In this document: one piece after another, positions 1 through 7,546 of the stretch
Layout of the letters: the number at the start of each line of letters is the position of its first letter
Position numbering within the stretch: the stretch's first letter is position 1
NCBI GenBank assembly: GCA_965204525.1
Contig: OZ241994.1
Location: forward strand, 5,518,001 to 5,582,000
Reading direction: 5' to 3'
DNA: 64,000 bases
Source: Bin5 sp965204525
GTDB taxonomy: Bacteria; Chloroflexota; Anaerolineae; Caldilineales; Caldilineaceae
Notes under the pieces: model-generated
Database searches by the model: none
The model's input: the letters and a program-made list of their open reading frames with translations, nothing else
Told to the model about the DNA's origin: nothing
Position numbers and translations under genes: made by a program

Positions 1-5
1 TGTTG

Positions 6-431
6 CTACGGGGCTGACATTTCAAAGTGAGGGTCGGTGGCAGTCCTGGACAGGGGGCCGGCCAGTTCGCGAGTGTAGTGGATAAGGGCATCCATTGTCG
101 CGGCAAAGAGGGTGAAGGACAGGGCGGCCAGCGGCAGATCGGCCAGGAGAGAAACATCGCCGTCGCTGTCTGTAGCGAATCGGACGAGGCGCATCGACTG
201 ATTCAGGTTCAGCAGGAGCGACGTCAGCCTATCTCTGCACTCCGGCGTGGGAAGAGGAGTAAGGGGCGTGACGGCAAAGTGTAGATATTCTTCGCCGGCT
301 GCCACATAAAGATCATACTCCTCGTCCTGTTCGTCTGCGAACGTACTGCGCCAGATACCGTTCTCGACCGTTTCAAACCCCCACTCGTAACGTTCAAACA
401 GCGCTGGAATGTCCACCCATTGCTGACTCAT
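6..431 (-). CDS. YbjN-like protein (141 aa)
   Basis: Small acidic soluble protein. The N-terminal half has alternating strands (residues about 10-60, ending HFAVTPLTPLP) and the C-terminal half is helical (about 62-130). This resembles the YbjN / type III secretion chaperone-like fold, whose members are usually small and of unknown biochemical role. No signal peptide or membrane segment is visible. The start is ATG at 431 without an obvious Shine-Dalgarno, and a TAG stop lies at the window edge, so the gene is complete. It faces the same way as the next two genes. The family assignment comes from overall pattern only; no catalytic residues can be pointed to. Confidence 0.6.
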   Translation of the reverse strand: MSQQWVDIPALFERYEWGFETVENGIWRSTFADEQDEEYDLYVAAGEEYLHFAVTPLTPLPTPECRDRLTSLLLNLNQSMRLVRFATDSDGDVSLLADLPLAALSFTLFAATMDALIHYTRELAGPLSRTATDPHFEMSAP

Positions 432-461
432 TGACGGCGTGCGCTTGGCGCTGCCTTGATT

Positions 462-740
462 CTACCCTCGCACTCGTGTGCCCAGATGACGCAGACGTGA
501 GCGAGGATGATCTACCGCGAGCGCAACTTCGTCAGCAGTAAGACCGGTTGCCGCCTCCAAATCCATCATTGTGCGAAAGGAACTGTCGGTCAATTTCAGC
601 ACCTTCTCCCGTTCGAATTCGCTAAGCTTGTGGCCGATGAGGGTCGCCTCCGGGTTCTCGAGAAGCTTTCTCCGACAGTCCAAGCACATCCACGTATGAC
701 CGATTATAATAAGGAAATCTCTGACCCTGGCCTGTGCCAT
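462..740 (-). CDS. Conserved-looking small protein of unknown function (92 aa)
   Basis: I do not recognise this protein. It opens with a short hydrophobic stretch (DFLIIIGHTWMCLDC, residues 8-22) containing a C-x2-C pair, followed by a helical region with LLENPEATLIGHKLSEFER, and ends in a basic tail. The start ATG at 740 has a good SD (GGGAG, 7 nt upstream). It lies between the YbjN-like gene and signal peptidase I with short gaps and may be cotranscribed with them. A metal- or nucleic-acid-binding role for the CxxC pair would be speculation. Confidence 0.6.
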   Translation of the reverse strand: MAQARVRDFLIIIGHTWMCLDCRRKLLENPEATLIGHKLSEFEREKVLKLTDSSFRTMMDLEAATGLTADEVALAVDHPRSRLRHLGTRVRG

Positions 741-874
741 TCGAATTCTCCCGGTTCTTCCTCAGACCTTCCTGATTGCTGCTTCCGTAGCAGTAACGTC
801 TATCTCTGGCGCCAACCGGGCATCGCCGCGTAGAACGAAGCAGATCTACGCACTTAGGTTACGGACCGAAAAAA

Positions 875-1687
875 CTAGGGGGCTTGTTCCAGTGCCGATC
901 CTAATTCTATGGCCGGATGCTCTACCAGTCCTACGTCTCCGACTGGCCAAATGGCAAACCAGGCCTTCCCAATAACGAATTCTTGCGACAGTTGGCCCCA
1001 CGTGCGCGTGTCAGACGACGCCGGGCGGTTGTCTCCCAACACATACAAGTAACCGGGAGCGACTGTCTGCGCCTGAATGTCTCGTGCGATCGGGACCTGC
1101 TCATAAGGCTCACTGACATTCAGCCCGTTTACAATCAAGGCCCCGTCTCGAAACTCAACCGTGTCCCCCGGCAGCCCGATGACTCGCTTGATGTAATCCT
1201 GAGATGGGTTATTGGGGTAGTGGAAGACGATGACGTCTCCACGACTATACTCCCCCAATCGATAGGCCAATTTGTTCACAAGCAGGTACTGACCGTGCTG
1301 GAAGTTCGGCTCCATCGACTGCCCTTCGATGCGATAGTTCTGTACAAGGCTGCGGATGACAAGAAAAATGAGAACTGCTAGAATGACCGTCTCCAGCGTC
1401 TCCCGCAGCAATGACTTGAAACCCGCAACCTCTTCGTCACCTTGTTCGAGTGCAAACACGGCTTGCCCGTCACCCATAGGCACAGCGCCTCCGGTTGGGA
1501 CGGCAGTCGCCATGGAATTCGGGCCAGGTAGAGACGGGTCAGTTCCTCGTTCCATCGTAGGCCGGGACAACGGTTGGTCCGCCGATGTGAGGTCGCTGTC
1601 AGGTGATGGAGCCGAGTCGGGGTCGCTTTGGGCCGGCAATTCGGATTCAGTATCCACTACCTGCGGGTTTTTCCTATCTTGGCGCAA
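875..1687 (-). CDS. lepB: Signal peptidase I
   Basis: Membrane-bound serine protease that removes signal peptides from exported proteins. One transmembrane helix (about residues 97-115) is followed by the catalytic domain: the QSMEPN box with nucleophile Ser124, the KRVIGLPGD box with general base Lys167, and the conserved GDNRPASSDTR box. The first ~90 residues are a low-complexity Ser/Pro/Asp-rich extension. The frame opens at a TTG (1687) with no clear SD. An internal ATG at 1477 has GGAGG 10 nt upstream and would give a 200-aa enzyme of typical size. A promoter-like sequence at 1747-1776 puts the transcript start about 50 nt before the TTG, which favours the long form, but the true start is open. 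The catalytic part is certain. Confidence 0.93.
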   Translation of the reverse strand: MRQDRKNPQVVDTESELPAQSDPDSAPSPDSDLTSADQPLSRPTMERGTDPSLPGPNSMATAVPTGGAVPMGDGQAVFALEQGDEEVAGFKSLLRETLETVILAVLIFLVIRSLVQNYRIEGQSMEPNFQHGQYLLVNKLAYRLGEYSRGDVIVFHYPNNPSQDYIKRVIGLPGDTVEFRDGALIVNGLNVSEPYEQVPIARDIQAQTVAPGYLYVLGDNRPASSDTRTWGQLSQEFVIGKAWFAIWPVGDVGLVEHPAIELGSALEQAP

Positions 1688-1746
1688 TGGCTTGGGTCCG
1701 ATTTCTTAGCGTAGACGCCCCATTCCAGGGGCAAGAGTGTATGCAA

Positions 1747-1776
1747 ATTATATCATTCCACTTGAAAGGCAGATAA
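1747..1776 (-). promoter_or_regulatory. Candidate sigma70-type promoter for lepB
   Basis: Read on the minus strand: TTATCT (1776-1771), an 18-nt spacer, then a perfect TATAAT (1752-1747). The -10 box is consensus and the -35 box is weak. Predicted start near 1740, giving a leader of about 53 nt to the TTG start of lepB. Confidence 0.45.
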
Positions 1777-1963
1777 TCGAGACATAAAGAGGGTAAAGAT
1801 CTTTCCTGGAGATTGGAACCGAAATTGAGAAAGTTGCTGGTCGCTGCATTCGACTCACAGTACTGAAGGACCTATTCTCGCCAAAGACCTCAGAACTCAG
1901 AGTGAAGGGCTCTTCATCTCGCTAACAGGATATACCCGGCTTATCCTCTCGAACCACCCCCTT

Positions 1964-1996
1964 TATCCCAAATGAATAACCCAACTATCCCAAATG
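1964..1996. repeat. Two direct copies of TATCCCAAATG, 22 bp apart
   Basis: The 11-base word occurs at 1964-1974 and 1986-1996, start to start 22 bp, about two helical turns. It lies just beyond the 3' end of the AlbA_2 gene and about 200 bp upstream of the lepB promoter candidate. The spacing is what a dimeric DNA-binding protein would use, but nothing else supports an operator. Confidence 0.4.
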
Positions 1997-2002
1997 GAGT
2001 TG

Positions 2003-3442
2003 CTATCTGAGAATATATCTGGTCCCTCGTTTGTCGCCAATCTTCAGGAGCAGCTTCTTGTTCACCAGGTCAACCAGGTCCAGTCGCAACGTCTCGGCCC
2101 CCACGTGGGAACACAACCGCCGGTAATCTCCATTGCTTATGCTGCCGTTCGACTGCACAAATTGCATTGCCTTGAGCTGGCGCTCATTCATGTGCTGTTC
2201 CCACTCAGGGATGATCTTTTCCAGGTCTTTGCGATTCTGCAACGTGACTGAGAACCGGTGGCTCTTCGCATCGAAGAGCGGGGGCGGATGGCCGGCCGCC
2301 ACCATGTCCTCTATCATACGGTCAACCCCCAGACCCAGCTCCTCGATATAACCCCATTGGTAAAGTCCGTTGACGAGACGTGGGTTGCGGCTGTAATGCT
2401 CCTCGACGATATTCTCGACTGTTATGTAAGCCGGCAGGCCGCCGGGACTGATGATCTCAAGGCTGTCCGGCCGCATGTGAATCTCAACGCTGCTGCCGCG
2501 CAGGCGATAGTCCCGGTGGCAGACTGCGTTGACCAGGGCTTCACGGACTGCAAATGGGGGATATTCCGTCTGATCTTCCCGCTGTAAACCCTTTACGACA
2601 GCCTTCTTGCCCATCTCTTCCCAAATGACTCGCCAGCCGCGTTCGACAATTCGGGCAAGTGGCCCCGTGATCTCTTCGCGGCGTCCATACCCGAAAGAAC
2701 CCGGGTCGCTCTCCAAATACACAGACGCCTCGGAGCCGCCTGCCTGGGATAGCCTTGCCCTCTCTTCCGTTCTGAAAGCGGCCGGGCTGTCGTCAAACTT
2801 CACAAATACCGCCCGACCATGGGGAAGAAACAACTGGGGCTCTTTTCCAAAAAGGAGCATGCCGCTCACTGTCGGAGTCCCGTCGGCGCATAACGCGCCA
2901 ATCTGCTGCAGCAGTCTGTTCTTGGGCAACAATGTGCCGCGGGGATTGCGCTGCTGCCTCTTCTCGAGATATTCGTCGATTACGTCCTCGTCCAAGTCCT
3001 CTCTCGCCGAGCCTGGGACCTCCTCCGTTTCAAACTCCCCCATCGCTCGATTCCCCACCAGCATTTCCAGTTCCGACGGGCTGAGTGGACGATTCTCACT
3101 GCCGCGGCGCACCAGCGCTCGTCCGTCAGAAAGGACGTGCAGTTCGCTGCTGCGATCAACCTGCAGCATGATCACCGCCCCGTACTGCGTCTCCGCCTGC
3201 TGCCACTCGGTGCGCATTGGCGGGCGGCAAAGCGCCAGGGCTGACTGCAGAACGCCCTCCACTTCATCCCCCACCAATTGATCGGCCAGGCCGATTTCCG
3301 GATCAATCCCCAATACGACCGAACCGCCTTCACCATTGGCGAAGGCGACGAGCGTCTCTGCGAGAAAATCCGGGTTGAGGCTGGGCAAAAATGCAAGTCG
3401 TGATCCAGGCTCGCTGTCTAGCAGCGAACGAAGGTCTGACAT
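2003..3442 (-). CDS. AlbA_2 / divergent ATPase family regulator (COG2865-like)
   Basis: 479 aa. N-terminal AlbA_2 (Schlafen-like) domain, about residues 10-130, with the family's FANGEGGSVVLGI segment. A GHKL-type HATPase_c_4 region lies at about 290-380 (FAVREALVNAVCHRDYR, then LEIISPGGLP), and a winged-helix-like C-terminus at about 420-479. Proteins with this architecture are annotated as putative transcriptional regulators or helicase-related proteins; true activity is mostly unknown. Start ATG at 3442. The gene begins 18 nt after the gyrA stop on the same strand and so is very probably cotranscribed with gyrA, an unusual partner. Sure of the family, unsure of the function. Confidence 0.85.
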   Translation of the reverse strand: MSDLRSLLDSEPGSRLAFLPSLNPDFLAETLVAFANGEGGSVVLGIDPEIGLADQLVGDEVEGVLQSALALCRPPMRTEWQQAETQYGAVIMLQVDRSSELHVLSDGRALVRRGSENRPLSPSELEMLVGNRAMGEFETEEVPGSAREDLDEDVIDEYLEKRQQRNPRGTLLPKNRLLQQIGALCADGTPTVSGMLLFGKEPQLFLPHGRAVFVKFDDSPAAFRTEERARLSQAGGSEASVYLESDPGSFGYGRREEITGPLARIVERGWRVIWEEMGKKAVVKGLQREDQTEYPPFAVREALVNAVCHRDYRLRGSSVEIHMRPDSLEIISPGGLPAYITVENIVEEHYSRNPRLVNGLYQWGYIEELGLGVDRMIEDMVAAGHPPPLFDAKSHRFSVTLQNRKDLEKIIPEWEQHMNERQLKAMQFVQSNGSISNGDYRRLCSHVGAETLRLDLVDLVNKKLLLKIGDKRGTRYILR

Positions 3443-3460
3443 TGGTGGAAGCCCCCTTGC

Positions 3461-6094
3461 TCAATCGGCTACTGCAACGGGCGGTGTCCCGGCTGCGGCC
3501 TCGGTGGTTCCGTCACCATCCGCTTCAGTACCCTCAACCTTGCGAATCAGGTCTTCGTGCCTGAGCACCGCCAGCGCAGCAACCGTATCCCCTTCGTCAA
3601 GATTGACGATGCGTACGCCCCGGGCTGGGCGCCCAATGCGGCTGATACCGGAAACCTCAGTTCGCAACACGATCCCATTTCCGGTAATTGCAGTGATCTG
3701 ATCCTCCTCACTGACGACCCGCGCCGCAATAATGAGGCCCAACTCGCCGAGCCTCCTATGGTCGGTCGACCATACACCTTGTGTATATCGGTTCTTGCGC
3801 GGGTACTCCTCTAACGATACACGTTTACCTAATCCCAGTTCGTGCAGAACAAAGAGATCTGCGCCTAGTCGCACAACATCGAAGCCCGTGACCAGATCGT
3901 CGCCAAGCAGACGTATCGCCCAAACACCAGCCGCCGTCCGGCCCATGGACCGAACTTGGTCCTCTCGCATCCGCAGCGCCTTGCCGCCGCGAGTGACAAT
4001 AATGAACTCCTGGTCGCCATTCGTCAGCTGTGCCCATTCGAGCGAGTCCTCTTGATCCAGGTTCATCGCGAACACGCCGGACGTCCGTACGTTGGCAAAA
4101 GCAGAGGCTCTTACCCGCTTTATGCGTGCCTTTCGAGTGAGAAGGGTGATATAAGAGGCCTGCTCGAAGTCGCCCAAGGTCAGCATCGTCGTGACCTGTT
4201 CATCGGGCTGAAGAGTCAGAATATTGGCGATGTGAGCCCCTTTGGAGGTGCGGCTCCCCTCCGGCAGCTCATAGACGCGGCTGCTGTAGACCCTGCCCTT
4301 GTTCGTAAAGAAGAGAATGTGGTCCAGAGTTCGGGCGAAGCGCAGATCCATTACTTCGTCCTCGCCTCGCGTTGTCATCCCAATTACTCCGCGTCCCCCG
4401 CGACCTTGCGCCCGGAAGCTGTCGGCCTCCATTCGCTTGATGTAGGAATTGGCGCTGAAACTGATCAGCACGTTTTCCTGTGGGACCAAGTCCTCATCGC
4501 TGAAGTCGCCGCTGGCATGATGTATGATCCCCGTGCGTCGTTCATCGCCGTATTTCTCCTTCATCTCAACGATATCGTCGCGAATCAGGCCCCGAATTTT
4601 CGGCGGATTGGCCAGCAGGTCTTCTAGGTAGGCAATGCGCTCCATCACCTCCTGGTACTCATCTTCAATTCTCTGCCGCTCCAAAGCAGCCAGCCGCCTC
4701 AACTGCAGATCCAGGATCGCCTGCGCCTGTACAAGGCTCAGGGTGAACCTTTCCACCAGGTGGGTGCGTGCCTCTTCGGCGCTGGCCGCATTGCGAATCG
4801 TTTCAATAACCTCGTCAAGAAACTGAAGGGCAATGCGCAGCCCTTCCAGGACATGGGCGCGCTCGCGCTGCTTGGTCAGATCAAACTCAGTACGCCGCGT
4901 GATCACCTCAAAGCGGTGGTCAATGTAAATCAACAGTGCCCGCCGCAATCCCAGCGTCACCGGCCTGCCGTTCAGCAGGGAGAGTGCATTCACGCTGAAC
5001 GTCGACTGCAGCGGCGTAAACTTGAAGAGACGGTTCTGCTCCTTCTTTGGCGATGCGCCCCGTTTCAGCTCGATGACGATACGCATGCCGCTCCGGTCAC
5101 TCTCATCTCGCAGATCGCTGATGCTGTCTAGGCGACCCGACCGGGCCAACTCGGCGATCCGCTCAATCAGAGTCGTCTTGTTTACCTGGTAAGGGATCTC
5201 TGTGACAATGATGCGGAACCGGCCGCTGTCCGTCTCTTCAATCTCCGTCCGGGCGCGCACAAGCACGCGGCCGCGGCCAGTGGCGAATGCGTGGCGGATC
5301 CCTTCCGTCCCCAGTATCTCTCCGCCGGTTGGGAAGTCCGGCCCCTTCACCAGCTCCATTAACTCTTCCAGGCCGATCTGTTCCCGCCGCTCCCAGTTGT
5401 CGATGACAAAAGCCACCGCGTCGCAGATCTCACGCAAGTTATGAGGAGGGATGTTTGTCGCCATGCCCACGGCGATGCCGCTCGAGCCGTTGACCAGCAT
5501 GTTGGGCAGTTTTCCCGGCAGTACCAGCGGCTCCTCCAGGCTGTCGTCGAAATTCGGTCCCCAGTCGACCGTATCCATTTCGATGTCCTGGAGCAGCATC
5601 TCGGTCAGCTGTGCCAGCCTGGCTTCCGTGTATCGCATCGCCGCAGGGCTGTCGCCGTCCACGGAGCCGAAGTTCCCCTGGCCGTCTACCAGCGGGTAGC
5701 GCAGGCTGAACTCCTGCGCCATGCGCGCAAGCGCATCGTAGACCGCCTGATCGTTGTGGGGATGGTACTTTCCCAGCACCTCTCCTACGATACGGGCCGA
5801 TTTCTTGTACGACGAGTTCGCGCGCAGCCCCATATCATGCATGGCATACAGGATGCGCCGGTGAACCGGTTTCAGTCCGTCGCGGGCGTCAGGCAGAGCC
5901 CGCGCGACGATTACGCTGACCGCATAGTCCAGAAAAGCGGTGCGCATCTCATCTTCGATAGAGACTCCCTCGACGCTCTGGGCAAACATGCCATTGCCAT
6001 TGGCCCCGTTCCGAGAGGTCGGGTCTTGCGGTAAACCCCCCATTCCATTGTCCCCGGGGGCTGCGCCGTCTATGCCGTTTGGCTCATCGCTCAT
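3461..6094 (-). CDS. gyrA: DNA gyrase subunit A
   Basis: 877 aa, the DNA-cleaving and wrapping subunit of the ATP-dependent supercoiling enzyme. The catalytic tyrosine is Tyr155 (AAMRYTE). The breakage-reunion domain covers about residues 40-500 and the C-terminal beta-pinwheel about 535-850. A GyrA box, QGRGGRG at 563-569, identifies it as GyrA rather than ParC. In the quinolone-determining region the segment is HPHNDQAVYD (111-120): Asn and Gln occupy the positions of E. coli Gly81 and Ser83, while the Asp87 equivalent is kept. A disordered Gly/Asn-rich extension precedes residue 40. Start ATG at 6094 with GGGAG 7 nt upstream. The gene has a long leader with a strong inverted repeat (see 6191-6280). 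gyrB is not in the window. Confidence 0.97.
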   Translation of the reverse strand: MSDEPNGIDGAAPGDNGMGGLPQDPTSRNGANGNGMFAQSVEGVSIEDEMRTAFLDYAVSVIVARALPDARDGLKPVHRRILYAMHDMGLRANSSYKKSARIVGEVLGKYHPHNDQAVYDALARMAQEFSLRYPLVDGQGNFGSVDGDSPAAMRYTEARLAQLTEMLLQDIEMDTVDWGPNFDDSLEEPLVLPGKLPNMLVNGSSGIAVGMATNIPPHNLREICDAVAFVIDNWERREQIGLEELMELVKGPDFPTGGEILGTEGIRHAFATGRGRVLVRARTEIEETDSGRFRIIVTEIPYQVNKTTLIERIAELARSGRLDSISDLRDESDRSGMRIVIELKRGASPKKEQNRLFKFTPLQSTFSVNALSLLNGRPVTLGLRRALLIYIDHRFEVITRRTEFDLTKQRERAHVLEGLRIALQFLDEVIETIRNAASAEEARTHLVERFTLSLVQAQAILDLQLRRLAALERQRIEDEYQEVMERIAYLEDLLANPPKIRGLIRDDIVEMKEKYGDERRTGIIHHASGDFSDEDLVPQENVLISFSANSYIKRMEADSFRAQGRGGRGVIGMTTRGEDEVMDLRFARTLDHILFFTNKGRVYSSRVYELPEGSRTSKGAHIANILTLQPDEQVTTMLTLGDFEQASYITLLTRKARIKRVRASAFANVRTSGVFAMNLDQEDSLEWAQLTNGDQEFIIVTRGGKALRMREDQVRSMGRTAAGVWAIRLLGDDLVTGFDVVRLGADLFVLHELGLGKRVSLEEYPRKNRYTQGVWSTDHRRLGELGLIIAARVVSEEDQITAITGNGIVLRTEVSGISRIGRPARGVRIVNLDEGDTVAALAVLRHEDLIRKVEGTEADGDGTTEAAAGTPPVAVAD

Positions 6095-6190
6095 TCACGT
6101 TCTCCCACCACTAATTCGTCTATCCTCGTGGCCTCCGCAGTCCATCGAAAAGGAAGCCTCTGCCCCGCGTTTCGGGTCGGTGTTCGGTCC

Positions 6191-6280
6191 TGGCGAAAGG
6201 CCGGCTCAGACATGCCGCCGAACTCACCAACGGGCAAAAATAGCTGACACACCTGACCCGGATTTCCGGGCCTTTCGCCA
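6191..6280 (-). promoter_or_regulatory. Structured gyrA 5' leader closed by a 12-bp inverted repeat
   Basis: TGGCGAAAGGCC at 6191-6202 and its exact complement GGCCTTTCGCCA at 6269-6280 are 66 nt apart. On the minus strand the 6280 end coincides with the predicted transcription start, 7 nt from the TATAAT box, so the first 12 nt of the mRNA could pair with nt 79-90. Inside the loop lies a second small hairpin (CCCGG / CCGGG, loop AAAT). The structure ends about 97 nt before the gyrA start codon. It matches no riboswitch consensus I could recall. Both arms and spacing are directly visible; the function is inferred. Confidence 0.5.
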
Positions 6281-6286
6281 CCATTT

Positions 6287-6292
6287 ATTATA
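6287..6292 (-). promoter_or_regulatory. Candidate -10 box of the gyrA promoter
   Basis: Perfect TATAAT on the minus strand. No good -35 hexamer sits 16-18 nt further upstream, so the promoter may be weak or activator-dependent, as supercoiling-sensitive gyrase promoters can be. About 190 nt upstream of the gyrA start codon. Confidence 0.45.
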
Positions 6293-6506
6293 CCCGATAT
6301 GCCCGAATTTGGCTAGCGAAATCGGTCTGGGCACGCTCCAACGCCCTGCACTGCGGGTGTGTGCTTGAGTGCAATTGAAGCGTCAAATGCGGGGTCTGAC
6401 TGCTAAACTGCGAGGCAAGTACTGAAGGAAAAACTGCTGTCGTCTGCCGGTGAATATCGGCGAAAATCCCGTATCGCCTGCTGCGAACACAGGCCCAGCC
6501 CCGATC

Positions 6507-6540
6507 AAAAGAAAAACGGACAGGGTATACGCCCTGTCCG
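6507..6540 (-). terminator. Rho-independent terminator of rplI
   Basis: Stem of 9 bp (CGGACAGGG at 6517-6525 with CCCTGTCCG at 6532-6540), 6-nt loop, followed on the minus strand by a U-rich tract (TTTTTCTTTT, 6516-6507). Lies 60 nt past the rplI stop. Confidence 0.9.
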
Positions 6541-6599
6541 CCATTTGTGCTGAACTCTCTTTCCTGGAGTGACCGTCTAGATCAGGCTGTCTCCTCGCC

Positions 6600-7175
6600 C
6601 TATTCTGCATCAGCAACGGAGGCATCATCCACCAATTCAGCAACTGCCTCCTCTTCGGCCTCCGCCAGCGCGGCGGCTTCTCGGTCCCGTTCCCTCTGTT
6701 CGGCATCGGCCCAACCTTCGCCCTCCCGCACAACCGCAACGCCAAATGTAGCCTCTACCTCAGCCATCAGCCGGATCGTCACGTCATAAAGGCCCAGCTC
6801 CCGAATTGGCTGGTTCAAGACGATTCGCCTTCGGTCCACTTCGAATTCGACCGTTTCCTCAATCCTTTCGGCAATGTCCGAGGTGGTAATCGAACCGTAA
6901 AGCCGGTCGTTTTCTCCCGCCCTCACGTTAAAGAGCAACTGCTGGCCGTTGAGTACCTCTGCCTGGGCATCGGCGTTCGACCGCTCTTGTGCCCGCTTCC
7001 GGATCGCCGCCACACGGATATCCTCCGCCTGTTTCAAAGCGCCCTTGGTCGCAAGGATTGCTTCTCTTCGCGGGATCAGGTAGTTACGGGCATAGCCTCT
7101 GGCCACAGTGTGGACTTCGCCGGCAAGACCCAGGGCGGGAACATCCTCAGTTAACAAGACTTTCATGCGAGCCAT
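6600..7175 (-). CDS. rplI: 50S ribosomal protein bL9
   Basis: Large-subunit ribosomal protein. The N-terminal domain has the family signature (KVLLTEDVPALGLAGEV, then ARNYLIPRREA), followed by the long connecting helix and the C-terminal domain (LYGSITTSDIAE to about residue 148). At 191 aa it is about 40 residues longer than usual: the excess is an acidic, Ala/Glu-rich tail from about residue 152. Start ATG at 7175 with AAGGAAG about 8 nt upstream; a second ATG three codons later is also possible. The usual neighbours rpsF, ssb and rpsR are absent. Transcription ends at the terminator at 6507-6540. Confidence 0.95.
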   Translation of the reverse strand: MARMKVLLTEDVPALGLAGEVHTVARGYARNYLIPRREAILATKGALKQAEDIRVAAIRKRAQERSNADAQAEVLNGQQLLFNVRAGENDRLYGSITTSDIAERIEETVEFEVDRRRIVLNQPIRELGLYDVTIRLMAEVEATFGVAVVREGEGWADAEQRERDREAAALAEAEEEAVAELVDDASVADAE

Positions 7176-7546
7176 TGCTTATACTTCCTTCTCATCTCCA
7201 GCGGCTGCTCAAAGTAATTCGGCCGGTCCGTCTACTCGAAAACAAGGACACGAAGGTCGGGGGCCTTAACTGTACCGAACTGTGACGGTCTCCTCGCGCA
7301 CAGGGATCGAACCGTCCACGTCCCTTGTAGCAAAGCCTGCATTTGATAGGTATACTACAGCAGCCCATTGTACACCGGCTGCGAGAAGGAGCCAAAAATT
7401 CCAGTCCCTGGAAAGCGCCGCTTATTGCGAAAACGGCTGTGATGGCGGCCCTCTGCTCGAACGCAACGGAGTTAACGGTCGGGGCCGGCTCCACGCCGCC
7501 CCCACCGACGCACTAGACAGTAACGCCGGCAACCACGGGAGGTCGG
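7176..7546. other. Divergent intergenic region between rplI and the response regulator gene
   Basis: About 371 bases that must hold promoters for both flanking genes. A TATACT at 7351-7356 is the best plus-strand -10 candidate, but no -35 sits at a good distance. A weak 6-bp inverted repeat (7284-7289 / 7311-7316) brackets a T-loop-like stretch that does not fold as a tRNA. No coding frame is convincing. Confidence 0.4.

Larger units (their letters stand above)
1688..2002. other. Intergenic region upstream of lepB
   Basis: About 315 bases between the AlbA_2 gene (ending at 2003) and lepB. It is more AT-rich than its surroundings, holds a minus-strand promoter candidate at 1747-1776 and a spaced direct repeat at 1964-1996, and has no convincing coding frame. 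Confidence 0.6.
6095..6599. other. Intergenic region: gyrA leader/promoter and rplI terminator
   Basis: About 505 bases without a gene between rplI and gyrA, both on the minus strand. From high to low coordinates: the rplI terminator (6507-6540), about 200 bases where I see nothing, the gyrA -10 box (6287-6292), and the gyrA leader with its 12-bp inverted repeat (6191-6280). Confidence 0.7.

Noticed and set aside
828..851. Hairpin below lepB as an intrinsic terminator
   Set aside because: The 7-bp stem (828-834 / 845-851) has no U tract on its downstream side, so termination cannot be claimed.
3461..6094. Possibility that the gyrase A gene is parC
   Set aside because: The GyrA box QGRGGRG is present and length and C-terminal repeats fit GyrA.
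7284..7316. tRNA-like T-loop motif (GGTTCGATCCC on the minus strand)
   Set aside because: The flanking T stem does not pair, and no acceptor, D or anticodon stem can be built around it.
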